Notes under the pieces: generated by a model
Database searches by the model: none
What the model was told of the DNA's origin: nothing
The model's input: only the letters and a program-made list of their open reading frames with translations
Origin: Nitrospirota bacterium
Lineage (GTDB): Bacteria; Nitrospirota; Thermodesulfovibrionia; Thermodesulfovibrionales; SM23-35
Direction: 5' to 3'
DNA length: 64,000 nucleotides
NCBI GenBank assembly: GCA_040754395.1
Contig: JBFMCL010000001.1
Coordinates: forward strand, 103,634-167,633
Made by a program: the position numbers and the translations under genes
In this document: piece after piece, positions 45,070 to 53,800 of the stretch
Position numbering within the stretch: position 1 is the first letter of the stretch
Layout of the letters: each line of letters starts with the position of its first letter

Positions 45070-45158
45070 ATATTCTCTTCTTTCTCCGGTAAATTTTCTG
45101 TAAGAGGAAATTGCACCAAACGCACATACTTTATTATTCCTGAAAGGAGGAACGTAAA

Positions 45159-46784
45159 ATGTTTTGTTATCAATGTGAACAGACCGCAAAAGGGCAGGGG
45201 TGTACGAATGTCGGGGTATGCGGAAAACAGCCTGACGTTGCAGCGCTTCAGGATCTTCTGGTATATGCACTGAAAGGCGTTTCCCTGTACGCAATCGAGG
45301 GAAGGAAACTGGGAATCAGTGACAGGAAAGCAAATGTCTTCACTGTTGAGGCGCTGTTTTCCACTCTGACCAATGTGGATTTTGATCCGCAAAGATTTGT
45401 TGCGCTCATCAACACCGCGGTGCAGCTCAGGGAAGACCTTAAGAAGAAGGTCGGCGCAGCAGGAGGGAAAATCGATTTCCCTGATGCACCTGCACATTTT
45501 CAGCCAGAACCCACCTTGGAGGGGATGGTAAGACAGGGTGAATCTGTGGGGCTGCACTCAGATGATACCGATCCTGATATCCGCTCCCTCAAGCATATAC
45601 TTCTGTTCGGGATAAAAGGAGTTGCGGCATATGCAGACCACGCACAGATCCTCGGACAGGAAGATGAGGCAGTCTACGCGTTCTGCCAGGAAGCGCTGGC
45701 AGCCATGCTGAGGAAAGACCTCGCGCTCGGGGACTGGCTGAACCTCGTGCTGAAATGCGGAGAAATCAACCTGAAAACCATGGAGCTCCTCGATGCAGGC
45801 AATACCGGCACCTATGGACACCCGGTTCCGACACAGGTGCCGCTTGGAGTGAAAAAAGGCAAGGCCATACTCGTCTCAGGGCATGATCTGAAAGACCTCG
45901 ATGCGATACTCAGGCAGAGCGCAGGAAAGGGGATATTTGTATATACCCATGGAGAAATGCTCCCGGGCCACGGCTATCCTGAACTGAAAAAATACCCCCA
46001 TTTTTACGGACATTACGGGACCGCGTGGCAGAACCAGCAGAAGGAATTCTCCGAGTTCCCCGGAGCGATTGTCATGACCACGAACTGCCTCCAGAAACCG
46101 CGTGAGGGGTATCAGGACAACTTATTCACCACCGGGCTTGCAGGGTGGACAGGGGTGAAACACATCGCAGACAAAAACTTCGCGCCCGTCGTCGAAAAGG
46201 CACTCTCACTTCCGGGCTTTCCTGAGGACGTCAACGGCAAGTCGGTTATGGTAGGTTTTGGAAGAAATACCGTGCTTGGCGTTGCGGATCAGGTAATTGA
46301 AGCGGTAAAGAACAGGGATATACGGCACTTTTTCCTGGTTGCCGGCTGCGACGGAGCCAAGGCCGGGAGAAACTACTATACCGAATTTGTGGAAAAGGTT
46401 CCTGCAGACTGTGTGGTCCTTACCCTCGCCTGCGGGAAGTTCCGTTTCTTTGACAAAGACCTCGGGAACATCGGGGGTATCCCGAGGCTGCTTGACATAG
46501 GCCAGTGCAACGATGCGTATTCGGCAGTCCAAATCGCGCTCGCCCTATCGAAGGCACTCAACGTCGGGGTGAATGAGCTCCCCCTTTCGCTCGTGCTCTC
46601 CTGGTATGAACAGAAGGCGGTTGCCATTCTTCTTACGCTCCTGTATCTCGGCATAAAGAATATCAGGCTCGGCCCCTCATTGCCGGCCTTCGTGTCGCCG
46701 AATGTGCTTGATGTCTTGGTGAAGCAGTTCGGGATTCAACCGATTACCACTCCTGATAAAGATTTGACGTCAATTCTGGGGTAA
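45159..46784 (+). CDS. hcp: Hydroxylamine reductase / hybrid cluster protein
   Basis: 541 residues. The N-terminal cluster motif C-x2-C-x8-C-x5-C (CYQCEQTAKGQGCTNVGVCG) holds the [4Fe-4S] or [2Fe-2S] cluster. Hybrid-cluster ligands are visible in EMLPGHGYPEL, TTNCLQKP, LVAGCDGAKAGRNYYTEF and LACGKFRF. Hcp reduces NO or hydroxylamine and protects against nitrosative stress. AAAGGAGG lies close to the ATG. Regulation by an NO-responsive CRP/FNR factor is inferred from the upstream palindrome. No hcr reductase gene is adjacent. Confidence 0.96.
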   Translation: MFCYQCEQTAKGQGCTNVGVCGKQPDVAALQDLLVYALKGVSLYAIEGRKLGISDRKANVFTVEALFSTLTNVDFDPQRFVALINTAVQLREDLKKKVGAAGGKIDFPDAPAHFQPEPTLEGMVRQGESVGLHSDDTDPDIRSLKHILLFGIKGVAAYADHAQILGQEDEAVYAFCQEALAAMLRKDLALGDWLNLVLKCGEINLKTMELLDAGNTGTYGHPVPTQVPLGVKKGKAILVSGHDLKDLDAILRQSAGKGIFVYTHGEMLPGHGYPELKKYPHFYGHYGTAWQNQQKEFSEFPGAIVMTTNCLQKPREGYQDNLFTTGLAGWTGVKHIADKNFAPVVEKALSLPGFPEDVNGKSVMVGFGRNTVLGVADQVIEAVKNRDIRHFFLVAGCDGAKAGRNYYTEFVEKVPADCVVLTLACGKFRFFDKDLGNIGGIPRLLDIGQCNDAYSAVQIALALSKALNVGVNELPLSLVLSWYEQKAVAILLTLLYLGIKNIRLGPSLPAFVSPNVLDVLVKQFGIQPITTPDKDLTSILG

Positions 46785-46789
46785 CCCAC

Positions 46790-46816
46790 AAGGGGGGCGA
46801 ACCCTGCCCCCCCTTT
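46790..46816 (+). terminator. Terminator of hcp
   Basis: Hairpin AAGGGGGGC/GCCCCCCCTT with a seven-base loop, starting five bases after the hcp stop, followed by a short T-run (TTTATAGG). Confidence 0.7.
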
Positions 46817-46921
46817 ATAGGATTATCTCTCTTTCGCATTTTCCCCCGCCCGAAAATACTGCCTATGGCAAAACACAAAATCATGCATTAACCCATATTA
46901 TTCATAAAAATAGGAAGAGTG

Positions 46922-47046
46922 GCTGAGGATAGCGTATTTGCGCGGATTCTTTTGCTGATAGTCAAATACACTATGTGAAAATAAAGAGGCAAAAGCCTTG
47001 CAGGAAGGAACGACCGAGAATGAGAAAAAAATACGCTGTCCTCAGC
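46922..47046. repeat. Inverted repeat, about 125 bases
   Basis: Arms GCTGAGGATAGCGTATTT (46922-46939) and AAATACGCTGTCCTCAGC (47029-47046) pair over 18 bases with one mismatch (a G-U pair in RNA). An AGGC-AAAA-GCCT hairpin lies inside (about 46987-46998). It may be a small non-autonomous element or a structured RNA. Confidence 0.6.
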
Positions 47047-47249
47047 ACAATCAGAAAAATGTATGAATAATATGGGGCAAGCGGGAGTTCCCCCGTATGC
47101 CGCGTGTCGGAAGCAGGAACAAGGGCTGACGCTGACTGCGCGACAATCCGGGTTAAGTACGCTATAATTCCCTCGTACTCTGCAGCATGGCAACCACCGG
47201 ACATATCCGGGCGGGAAAGCCGAATACCTTTTCACGGAAAGGAGCAGCC

Positions 47250-47876
47250 GTGGGTGACGCGATCTCATTTCTCATATCAGGTATCATCCTTGGTCTTGCT
47301 GCAGGCATTTCTCCTGGTCCCCTGCTGACTCTGGTCATATCTGAAACACTGAAACACGACAGGAAAGCCGGCATCGCTGTCGCCATGGCACCGGTCCTGA
47401 CCGACCTCCCGATAGTGGTCATATCCCTCTATTTCCTCGCGAAAATTGCCCATTCCCATCTTCTCCTTGGCGCCATGTCAATTATGGGAGCGTGTTTCAT
47501 AGGATATCTGGCATACGAGAGCATTACTGTCAAAGGGACAGAACCCCTGCTCCCCCGGTCGGAAAAAAGATCTCTCCGCAAAGGAATAATTACAAACTTC
47601 CTGAGCCCCCATCCCTACCTTTTCTGGATCATGGTAGGGGCTCCGACAGTTCTCAGGGCGTATGCGATCAATTTCATGTCCGCAGTGTTGTTCATATCAG
47701 GATTCTATGCCTTTCTGGTGGGATCCAAGATCGCGGTTGCCCTGATCGTGCATACCTCAAGACCTTTTCTCAACAGTCATCAGTACCTTTTCACTATTCG
47801 GGCGCTCGGGGTCATTCTCCTCGTGCTTGCGCTGATATTTCTCAAAGACGGGCTGCAATTTCTCGGAATTCTCTGA
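47250..47876 (+). CDS. LysE/RhtB family exporter
   Basis: 208 residues, six membrane helices. Opens with FLISGIILGLAAGISPGPLLTLV, the conserved G-x-SPGP motif of the LysE/RhtB amino-acid exporters, and carries TNFLSPHPYLFWIMVGAP in the middle. Substrate unknown, probably an amino acid or small metabolite. GTG 47250 is chosen because GGAG lies five bases before it; an in-frame ATG at 47187 would add 21 residues without membrane content. Confidence 0.85.
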   Translation: MGDAISFLISGIILGLAAGISPGPLLTLVISETLKHDRKAGIAVAMAPVLTDLPIVVISLYFLAKIAHSHLLLGAMSIMGACFIGYLAYESITVKGTEPLLPRSEKRSLRKGIITNFLSPHPYLFWIMVGAPTVLRAYAINFMSAVLFISGFYAFLVGSKIAVALIVHTSRPFLNSHQYLFTIRALGVILLVLALIFLKDGLQFLGIL

Positions 47877-48053
47877 GGTGATCTGCGTGTGCCATACGTT
47901 ATTCGTCTGATGATCCAGATTCTTTGTACGGGCTTTTGGAAGTCATAGAAAATTTTTTTGATAGTGTATTTCTGCAGTTCAAGGCTACCATTATGAAAAA
48001 CGCTGAGCATACAGGTTTTCATACAGATTTTGCTATAATTTTCACAAGAATCC

Positions 48054-48818
48054 ATGCTGTCATCCACACAAGGCGATCTGAGGAACTGCTGTGAGCTGCT
48101 GAAAAAAGCAATTGAGGCTCACGGGGGAATCGGGACATGGCGCTCGGTTCAGGAATTCGTGGTTCGCGTTCATACAGGCGGGATCGCCCTTCCGTTGCGA
48201 TTCCAGTCTTCTGCGTTCAAATCTGTAGAAGTAATCGTTTCCACAACAGAAGCGAGGACTGTCATACATCCGCATCCTGTCGAAGGGCAGAAAGGCATAT
48301 TCGAGGGAGACATTGTCAGAATTGCCGACAGGAATAACAGAGTATTACAGGAGAGACATGACCCGCGCGCATATTTTGGCAGCCTGAAGAGAAACATCCT
48401 CTGGGACGAACTTGATGTGCTTTACTTCGGAGGATATGCCTTATGGAACTATCTGAATCTGCCTTTCCTCCTTGCAGGTCCCGGCTTCTCTGTCACAGAG
48501 ATTGCGCCCTGGAAGGAAAATGGGAAAACCCTCAGAAGGCTTCATGCGGTTTTCCCCCCGAATATTCCTACGCATTGCAGGGAACAGGTATTCTATTTTG
48601 ATCCGGAATATCTCCTTGTGCGCCATGATTACACTGCGGAAGTATTCGGGCAATGGGCAAAGGCTGCGCACTACAGCGGGAATCACAGGGACTATGAAGG
48701 GATCATCATCCCCACCAGGCGGAAAGTCTTTCCCCGGCTTTCATCGAACAATCCGCTCCGCTTCATCACTCTCGTATCGGTTGATATCGAAGTGACCAGG
48801 GTAGTCAAGAAACATTAA
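48054..48818 (+). CDS. Conserved hypothetical protein
   Basis: 254 residues, no signal peptide, no membrane helix. The opening AIEAHGGIGTWRSVQEFVVRVHTGG resembles the start of outer-membrane lipoprotein-sorting-like proteins, and the alternating beta pattern to residue 230 is compatible with a LolA/LppX-like fold, but I recognise no motif with a function. The C-terminal half has HCREQVFYFDPEYLLVRHDY. TATAAT at 48034-48039 is 14 bases before the ATG and there is no Shine-Dalgarno, so the leader is very short. Confidence 0.65.
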   Translation: MLSSTQGDLRNCCELLKKAIEAHGGIGTWRSVQEFVVRVHTGGIALPLRFQSSAFKSVEVIVSTTEARTVIHPHPVEGQKGIFEGDIVRIADRNNRVLQERHDPRAYFGSLKRNILWDELDVLYFGGYALWNYLNLPFLLAGPGFSVTEIAPWKENGKTLRRLHAVFPPNIPTHCREQVFYFDPEYLLVRHDYTAEVFGQWAKAAHYSGNHRDYEGIIIPTRRKVFPRLSSNNPLRFITLVSVDIEVTRVVKKH

Positions 48819-48876
48819 CCCGGAGAACGTGTGATGCAACAGTTGCAGTATCATCACTCGGGTCTCACGGGTAAGG

Positions 48877-49842
48877 TCAGGATGCGATGCTATTTTTCTG
48901 TACGCTTTTCCGGCCTGTCTGGAGAAATACGATTGAGGAGATGACGAGGCCCGCGCCAACAACCTGCCACAGTTCCATGGTTTCGCCCAATAAAATATAC
49001 GCAATAAATGCGGCGGTAATCGGCTCAAGGGTAGCAGTAATGCTTGCATGGGTCGGCCGGATGAGGCGTATCCCTTTGTTATAAAACCCGAAGGGCAGGA
49101 TAGTCCCCACTATGCCGATAAACAGTATCCACCACCATTGCACAGTGGTATAGGAGAAGGTAAAGGCCTGAAGCGGAGGGATGAGGATGTTCCATGCGCA
49201 CGCAGCGAACACAAGGGCATAGCAGAGAACGGTCCACGGCGAATAGGTCCGCATCCCGATATCACTCTGCACGGCGTACCAGGCAAAGGCGACTGCAGAA
49301 GCCACCCCCGAGAGAATGCCGGCACTGTTCAAATGCAGGAGGTCCATGCTGTACGCGCCGACCACAAGATAGCAGCCGGAGAGCGCTCCTGCCATTGCAG
49401 CAAGAGTCCTGGCCGTAATCTTCGTACGGGTAAAGGCAACCATATAGAGTGCCACAAAGAGGGGTGCCTGGTACTGCAGGAGAATTGCTGCTGCCACCTG
49501 AATCCTGCTGATCGCATAGAGATACGTAAACTGTGCACTGGCGAGGCTCATCCCGAGGAAGACAAAAAAGGCAAGGTCTTTACGGCTCACTCTCAGGAGA
49601 GAAGGCCGTCGGACCGCAATCCACAGCAGGAGTGCAGCCGCTGCCATCGTGGTTCTGAGCTGTATGAGCTGGAAAGGGGTTACGCCGCTGTTGAAGAGAA
49701 ACTTGGCAGCAGACCCTGAGCATGCCCACAATACCGCAGCAAACATCACAAAGACATATCCGGACCTGTTCGTGCGGAATGTGGCGTGATGCGGGAAGCC
49801 GGCTTCCCCTGCCCCGCGATAATTGTCAGCGTTCCTTTTCAT
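48877..49842 (-). CDS. EamA/DMT-family transporter
   Basis: About 321 residues with ten membrane helices in two EamA repeats; the C-terminal repeat ends GLVISSIVFLQTGR. DMT permeases export amino acids, nucleosides or other metabolites; the substrate is not predictable. ATG 49842 (MKRNADNYRG) is taken as start; an upstream frame to 49911 is open. It converges with the gene at 48054, 58 bases between stops. Confidence 0.88.
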   Translation of the reverse strand: MKRNADNYRGAGEAGFPHHATFRTNRSGYVFVMFAAVLWACSGSAAKFLFNSGVTPFQLIQLRTTMAAAALLLWIAVRRPSLLRVSRKDLAFFVFLGMSLASAQFTYLYAISRIQVAAAILLQYQAPLFVALYMVAFTRTKITARTLAAMAGALSGCYLVVGAYSMDLLHLNSAGILSGVASAVAFAWYAVQSDIGMRTYSPWTVLCYALVFAACAWNILIPPLQAFTFSYTTVQWWWILFIGIVGTILPFGFYNKGIRLIRPTHASITATLEPITAAFIAYILLGETMELWQVVGAGLVISSIVFLQTGRKSVQKNSIAS

Positions 49843-50005
49843 GAATGAAAGATGGTAACCCAAAAGACGATTTTTATCAAAGGAACGTGGGAGAGTCAGT
49901 CTGCAAAGCATGGAGTACTGGCATAGAGTATAAAAAAAGAGTGCCGGGAAAAGGCCGGGTTCTTACCTCCGGAGACAGTGGTATCAGGCCCACACTGAAG
50001 CGGAA

Positions 50006-50413
50006 TCAGATGATCTCGTACTTCAGCTTTTGCCTTCCAAAAACAACTGCTTCAGAATACTCCCACATATAGATGTCAAAATTCTCACATCCGTACCGGC
50101 GGTTCATCCTGTCCTGAATTTCGAAAATCCTGTCATTCACCCTGATCTTCGTTCCGAACGGAAGGCAGTTATTGGCAGCGATTCCGTCTCTTACTTTCTG
50201 ATTGCTCGCAGTTATCGTAGGGGTGCTGTCGGTTTCGGCGGCGGTTGCGGTATACGCGGTGAAGATGCCGGTCTGTTCAAGCGCTTCTGTCTCGACTCGA
50301 AACTCATACCGCAGGGAAAATGCCAGCAGCCCTATGACCGCGAATTTCAGGAAAAACAATGTTCTGAGAGTACGTTTCTTATTCATTTCTCTATTATTTT
50401 TCTGCTTGAACAA
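50006..50413 (-). CDS. 3D domain (RlpA/double-psi barrel-like) exported protein
   Basis: 135 residues. A membrane segment (about 22-37) acts as uncleaved anchor or signal. The rest is a 3D domain: FTAYTATAAETDSTPTITAS, then IAANNCLPFGTKIRV and NRRYGCENFDIYM. The three conserved aspartates of the name are partly kept (D-S in the first, D in IQDRMN, D in FDIYM). Such domains occur in lytic transglycosylases and wall-acting proteins. It has a promoter with TTGACA-17-ATTAAT (50476-50448). Confidence 0.75.
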   Translation of the reverse strand: MFKQKNNREMNKKRTLRTLFFLKFAVIGLLAFSLRYEFRVETEALEQTGIFTAYTATAAETDSTPTITASNQKVRDGIAANNCLPFGTKIRVNDRIFEIQDRMNRRYGCENFDIYMWEYSEAVVFGRQKLKYEII

Positions 50414-50857
50414 CTCAAGACGGGGTTATGTAGTTTAAGGATTCTATATTAATAAAAGGGTTTATATTTTTGTCAAGTATTTTCTGAATGGGGTGTTTTC
50501 TGCACGAATGCCTCCACGTCAGTCCCGCGCGCCCAACTATGTAATTCATTACATACTTCATAACACAAATTACCCATATTGCTTTCCCGCATCCACGGGA
50601 TCAGCAAGTTCCCGGATACGTTACAAGCAAGGGAATTATGCGTGTAACACAAGGCAATCACGCGGTTTTCTGCAAGATTGCCCCCTCCTTTCAGGCGAAC
50701 GCGATAAAACAGGGATCAACCGCCTGAGATAGTTGCCGCCTGATTTCGGGAAGCTGCAGAATGGCACAGGAATTGCTTCTCTTCCTGATGTGTCTTATAT
50801 GTATTGCATGAAAAAAAATACACCGTTTTTGAACAATGAATCTCCACGAGGTGCCTT
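50414..50857. other. Intergenic region before pilY1
   Basis: 444 bases. It contains the leftward promoter of the 3D gene (50448-50476), a short near-palindrome ATGTAAT-TC-ATTACAT (50539-50554) and AT-rich sequence before pilY1. A minus-strand frame of 62 codons (50473-50661) has no recognisable content. I looked for a cyclic-di-GMP riboswitch here and did not find its conserved core. Confidence 0.55.
50448..50476 (-). promoter_or_regulatory. Promoter of the 3D-domain gene
   Basis: On the minus strand TTGACA (50476-50471), 17 bases, ATTAAT (50453-50448), 35 bases before the GTG/ATG region of the 3D gene. Confidence 0.6.
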
Positions 50858-53800
50858 ATGAAGACTGGAAGCAAAGCATTTCTGTGTCTGTTATGTTTCG
50901 TTTGCATACCCCTTTCCATACTGCCCCCCGCTGACGCGGCCATGAACGATTACTGTATCGTGCCTCCTTTTGTCATCGCAGGGGTGAAACCCAACCTTCT
51001 CCTCATGATCGACAATTCAGGCAGCATGTTCGACCTCACGTACATCGATCTGGGCACTGCCACCCGAAAACCCTTTTACTGCTACGACAAAACGTATAAA
51101 TTCGCAAACCACTATACGGGATATTTCCAGGATACCGTAGCTCCCCCCAATCCTACAAATCCTGCCTGGTATGTATATTATGAATATGATTTTACCAATG
51201 ACTACTTCTACAAGGTTTCCGAACCGACATGGGCAAGCTGCAACGTCTATATCCCTGGCACACTCTGTATAAACGGCACCAACCTTACCAATACCAGCAC
51301 GCCGAAAACCCTCACAAAATTCGTTGCGGAAGGGAATTATCTGAACTGGCTCACCTCATCCAAGTTCGATATCCAGAAGCACATACTGACAGGCGGCAAA
51401 TACGATACCGCTACCAATAACCTGATTTCCGAAGGAAGGGGATGTGTCGGGAGGAAGTTCATTAAAGAGCCGATTGTGAACCAGTCGTATGTGGAGGGAG
51501 GCGCCAACACCGGGCTGGGGGTGACCTTTGCGATAAAAGGCCCGGACCATCCCTACAGTGAGACATTAGTCTCACCCGGCGGCCAGACATATATAGAAAT
51601 ATATGCGGGAGACTACACCGAGAGCAACTGCCAGAAGGCAGTGACAGATATCATCAATCAGGAGAACAAAAATACCATAACCAACGATATCGAGCTTTGC
51701 CTGAATTATGATTCCAAGGGGAAATACTGCTCTCTCGATATGTTCACGAGCTGTACGAGCGACACGGATTGCGCCGGGACTCCGGGCACCTGCGCGATAG
51801 TAAACGACGGTGTGTGCACAGCCGCAAGCAACGGCATATGTACTGTCTCCACTACCGGGACATGCACCTCCAATGACGGAACCTGTTCGGGAAGCAAATA
51901 CTGCATTGGCGGAAGCAACGCCGGCGCAGCATGCAATAACAATAATCAGTGCAACAGCGGGGTCTGCTCCAAGAGATGCAACGGCGGCGGCAAGGACGGA
52001 GCGACATGCAATAACAACAACGACTGCAAATTCAAATCGTGCACGACCGGAAAAGTCGGAAGCACGTGCAGCGCGAACGCAGACTGTGACGTGAAAACAT
52101 GCTCGGCAGGCCTTGTGGGAAACCTGTGCATTGCAAACTCTGACTGCAATACGAAAGCCTGCTCGGCTCCTGCTGCGAAGGTGGGAACCGCATGCGCGGT
52201 CAACACGGACTGCAATTCGGGTTCAGGCACCTGCACTGCAGGCAACATCGGCGCCGCATGCCTTGTCAACACAGACTGCGCGATAGGCTATAAAGGATAC
52301 TGCCAGAAGCCGGTCACGCAGCAGATCAAATCCACCTTCGGCCAGAGCATACACGAGTGCTATCAATACTGGAACACCGGCTCCCTTGTTGGAAACAACT
52401 GGTGGACAATGATGACCAACCCGCAGGGATGCAACCAGATATACAAGGAGCTCTATACCTGTAACGGAGGTGCGAGAGACGCAAAAACATGTGTGGTCGC
52501 TGCTGACTGCCCGGGCGGCACATGTATCAACGGCCCGGCAGCAATACGGCAGGGGAGTCCGATACTGGTATGCGGCCTCGGGTTTGTCGGGTATTGCGCC
52601 GGTTCTACCGATAACTGGCAGACCACCAACTGGTATGCCAGGGAGTATGCAACACCGGAAGCATGCGTGAAGGCGAAATTCGAGGCATTCTGCGCAGGCG
52701 CACAGGTGCCGCCGGTCATCGACCCGACCGACGACCCGTCCACGACGGAGAACTTTGACAACCTGCCGGCAATTATCGGCGATATGGGGATCGGCGCGCA
52801 GCTCGGGAACCCCATTGACGTGCTTACCGTAAAACTGAACACCGCGACAGTCCCGAAAGGGTTGATGCAGGACTTCCAGAACCTCATCCACTTCGGGGCC
52901 ATGACCTTTGACGCTTTTGGTTCATATACCGAATGTCCCGCAAATATCCCCTGTTCGAAAAAATGCGCAACCGCCCTCTCTGTCTGTATGGTAGACGCAG
53001 ACTGCCCCATTGGTGACACCTGTGTCGTCGCAAACAACCTGGACGGCGGCTATATCCTTGACAGCGGCAATAAGGAAGGGTATATTTTGGGCAGATGTTC
53101 GGTTACCAGTTCAACGACATGTGCGTTTGATTCCCAGTGTCCTGTAGGGGAAAGCTGCGTATTTTCCGTCGGCAGCCACAGTTCCGGTCTGATCAATGCG
53201 ATCGGCAATATCTTTGCCAGCACGTGGACGCCTTTTTCCGAAGGGTTTTACAATGCGATCGGCTACTTTGCCCAGAGAACGGACAGGCGGCTGAACGCTA
53301 CCGATTTCATTACGGAAGCAGAGAATGCTGCCTACAAGAAGCCTGTGCAATACAAGTGTCAGAAGAACAATATCCTCCTCATAACCGACGGCATGTCCAC
53401 GGCAGACCTGCATCCGGACGTCACCAGTCTTGTTTCTATGTATAACGAGGGTGACGGCCAGATCGACACGTCGGCTTCCGCAACCTGTCCCAAGTTTGCC
53501 GGAAGCAGAAACCTTGACGATCTCGCGTGGCTCGCAAAGAATAGAAATATCAAGAACTTCACCGAAACACCGGCAGCATCAGATCCGGAACTGAACAGCA
53601 AGACAATCACTACCTTTGTGGTGTTCAACGGAGTCCCGAGTACCGATCCCGGCGAATGCAATCCTGACACCCTGTTGAGGGAGACCGCAGAAAACGGCTG
53701 CGGGACTGCCGCGGGATGCTATCAAAGGGCTGAAACCCCGGACCAGCTGAAGAACGCGCTCCGGCAGGCCTTTCTGACCATCTCTGCGAAGGCCGCATCC

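Larger units (their letters stand above)
46785..47249. other. Intergenic region with terminator, inverted repeat and lysE promoter
   Basis: 465 bases. It holds the hcp terminator (46790-46816), a 125-base inverted-repeat element (46922-47046) and a TATAAT at 47163-47168 with a partial -35 (GCGACA, 17 bases upstream) that would drive the LysE-type gene. No coding sequence recognised. Confidence 0.6.

Noticed and set aside
50680-50800. Cyclic-di-GMP (GEMM) riboswitch before pilY1
   Set aside because: The conserved GCAAAGCC core and the tetraloop-receptor pair are missing, although the context would fit.
51946-52891. Minus-strand frames inside pilY1
   Set aside because: They are shadows of the cysteine-rich coding region; their composition mirrors the plus-strand codons and they have no ribosome sites.
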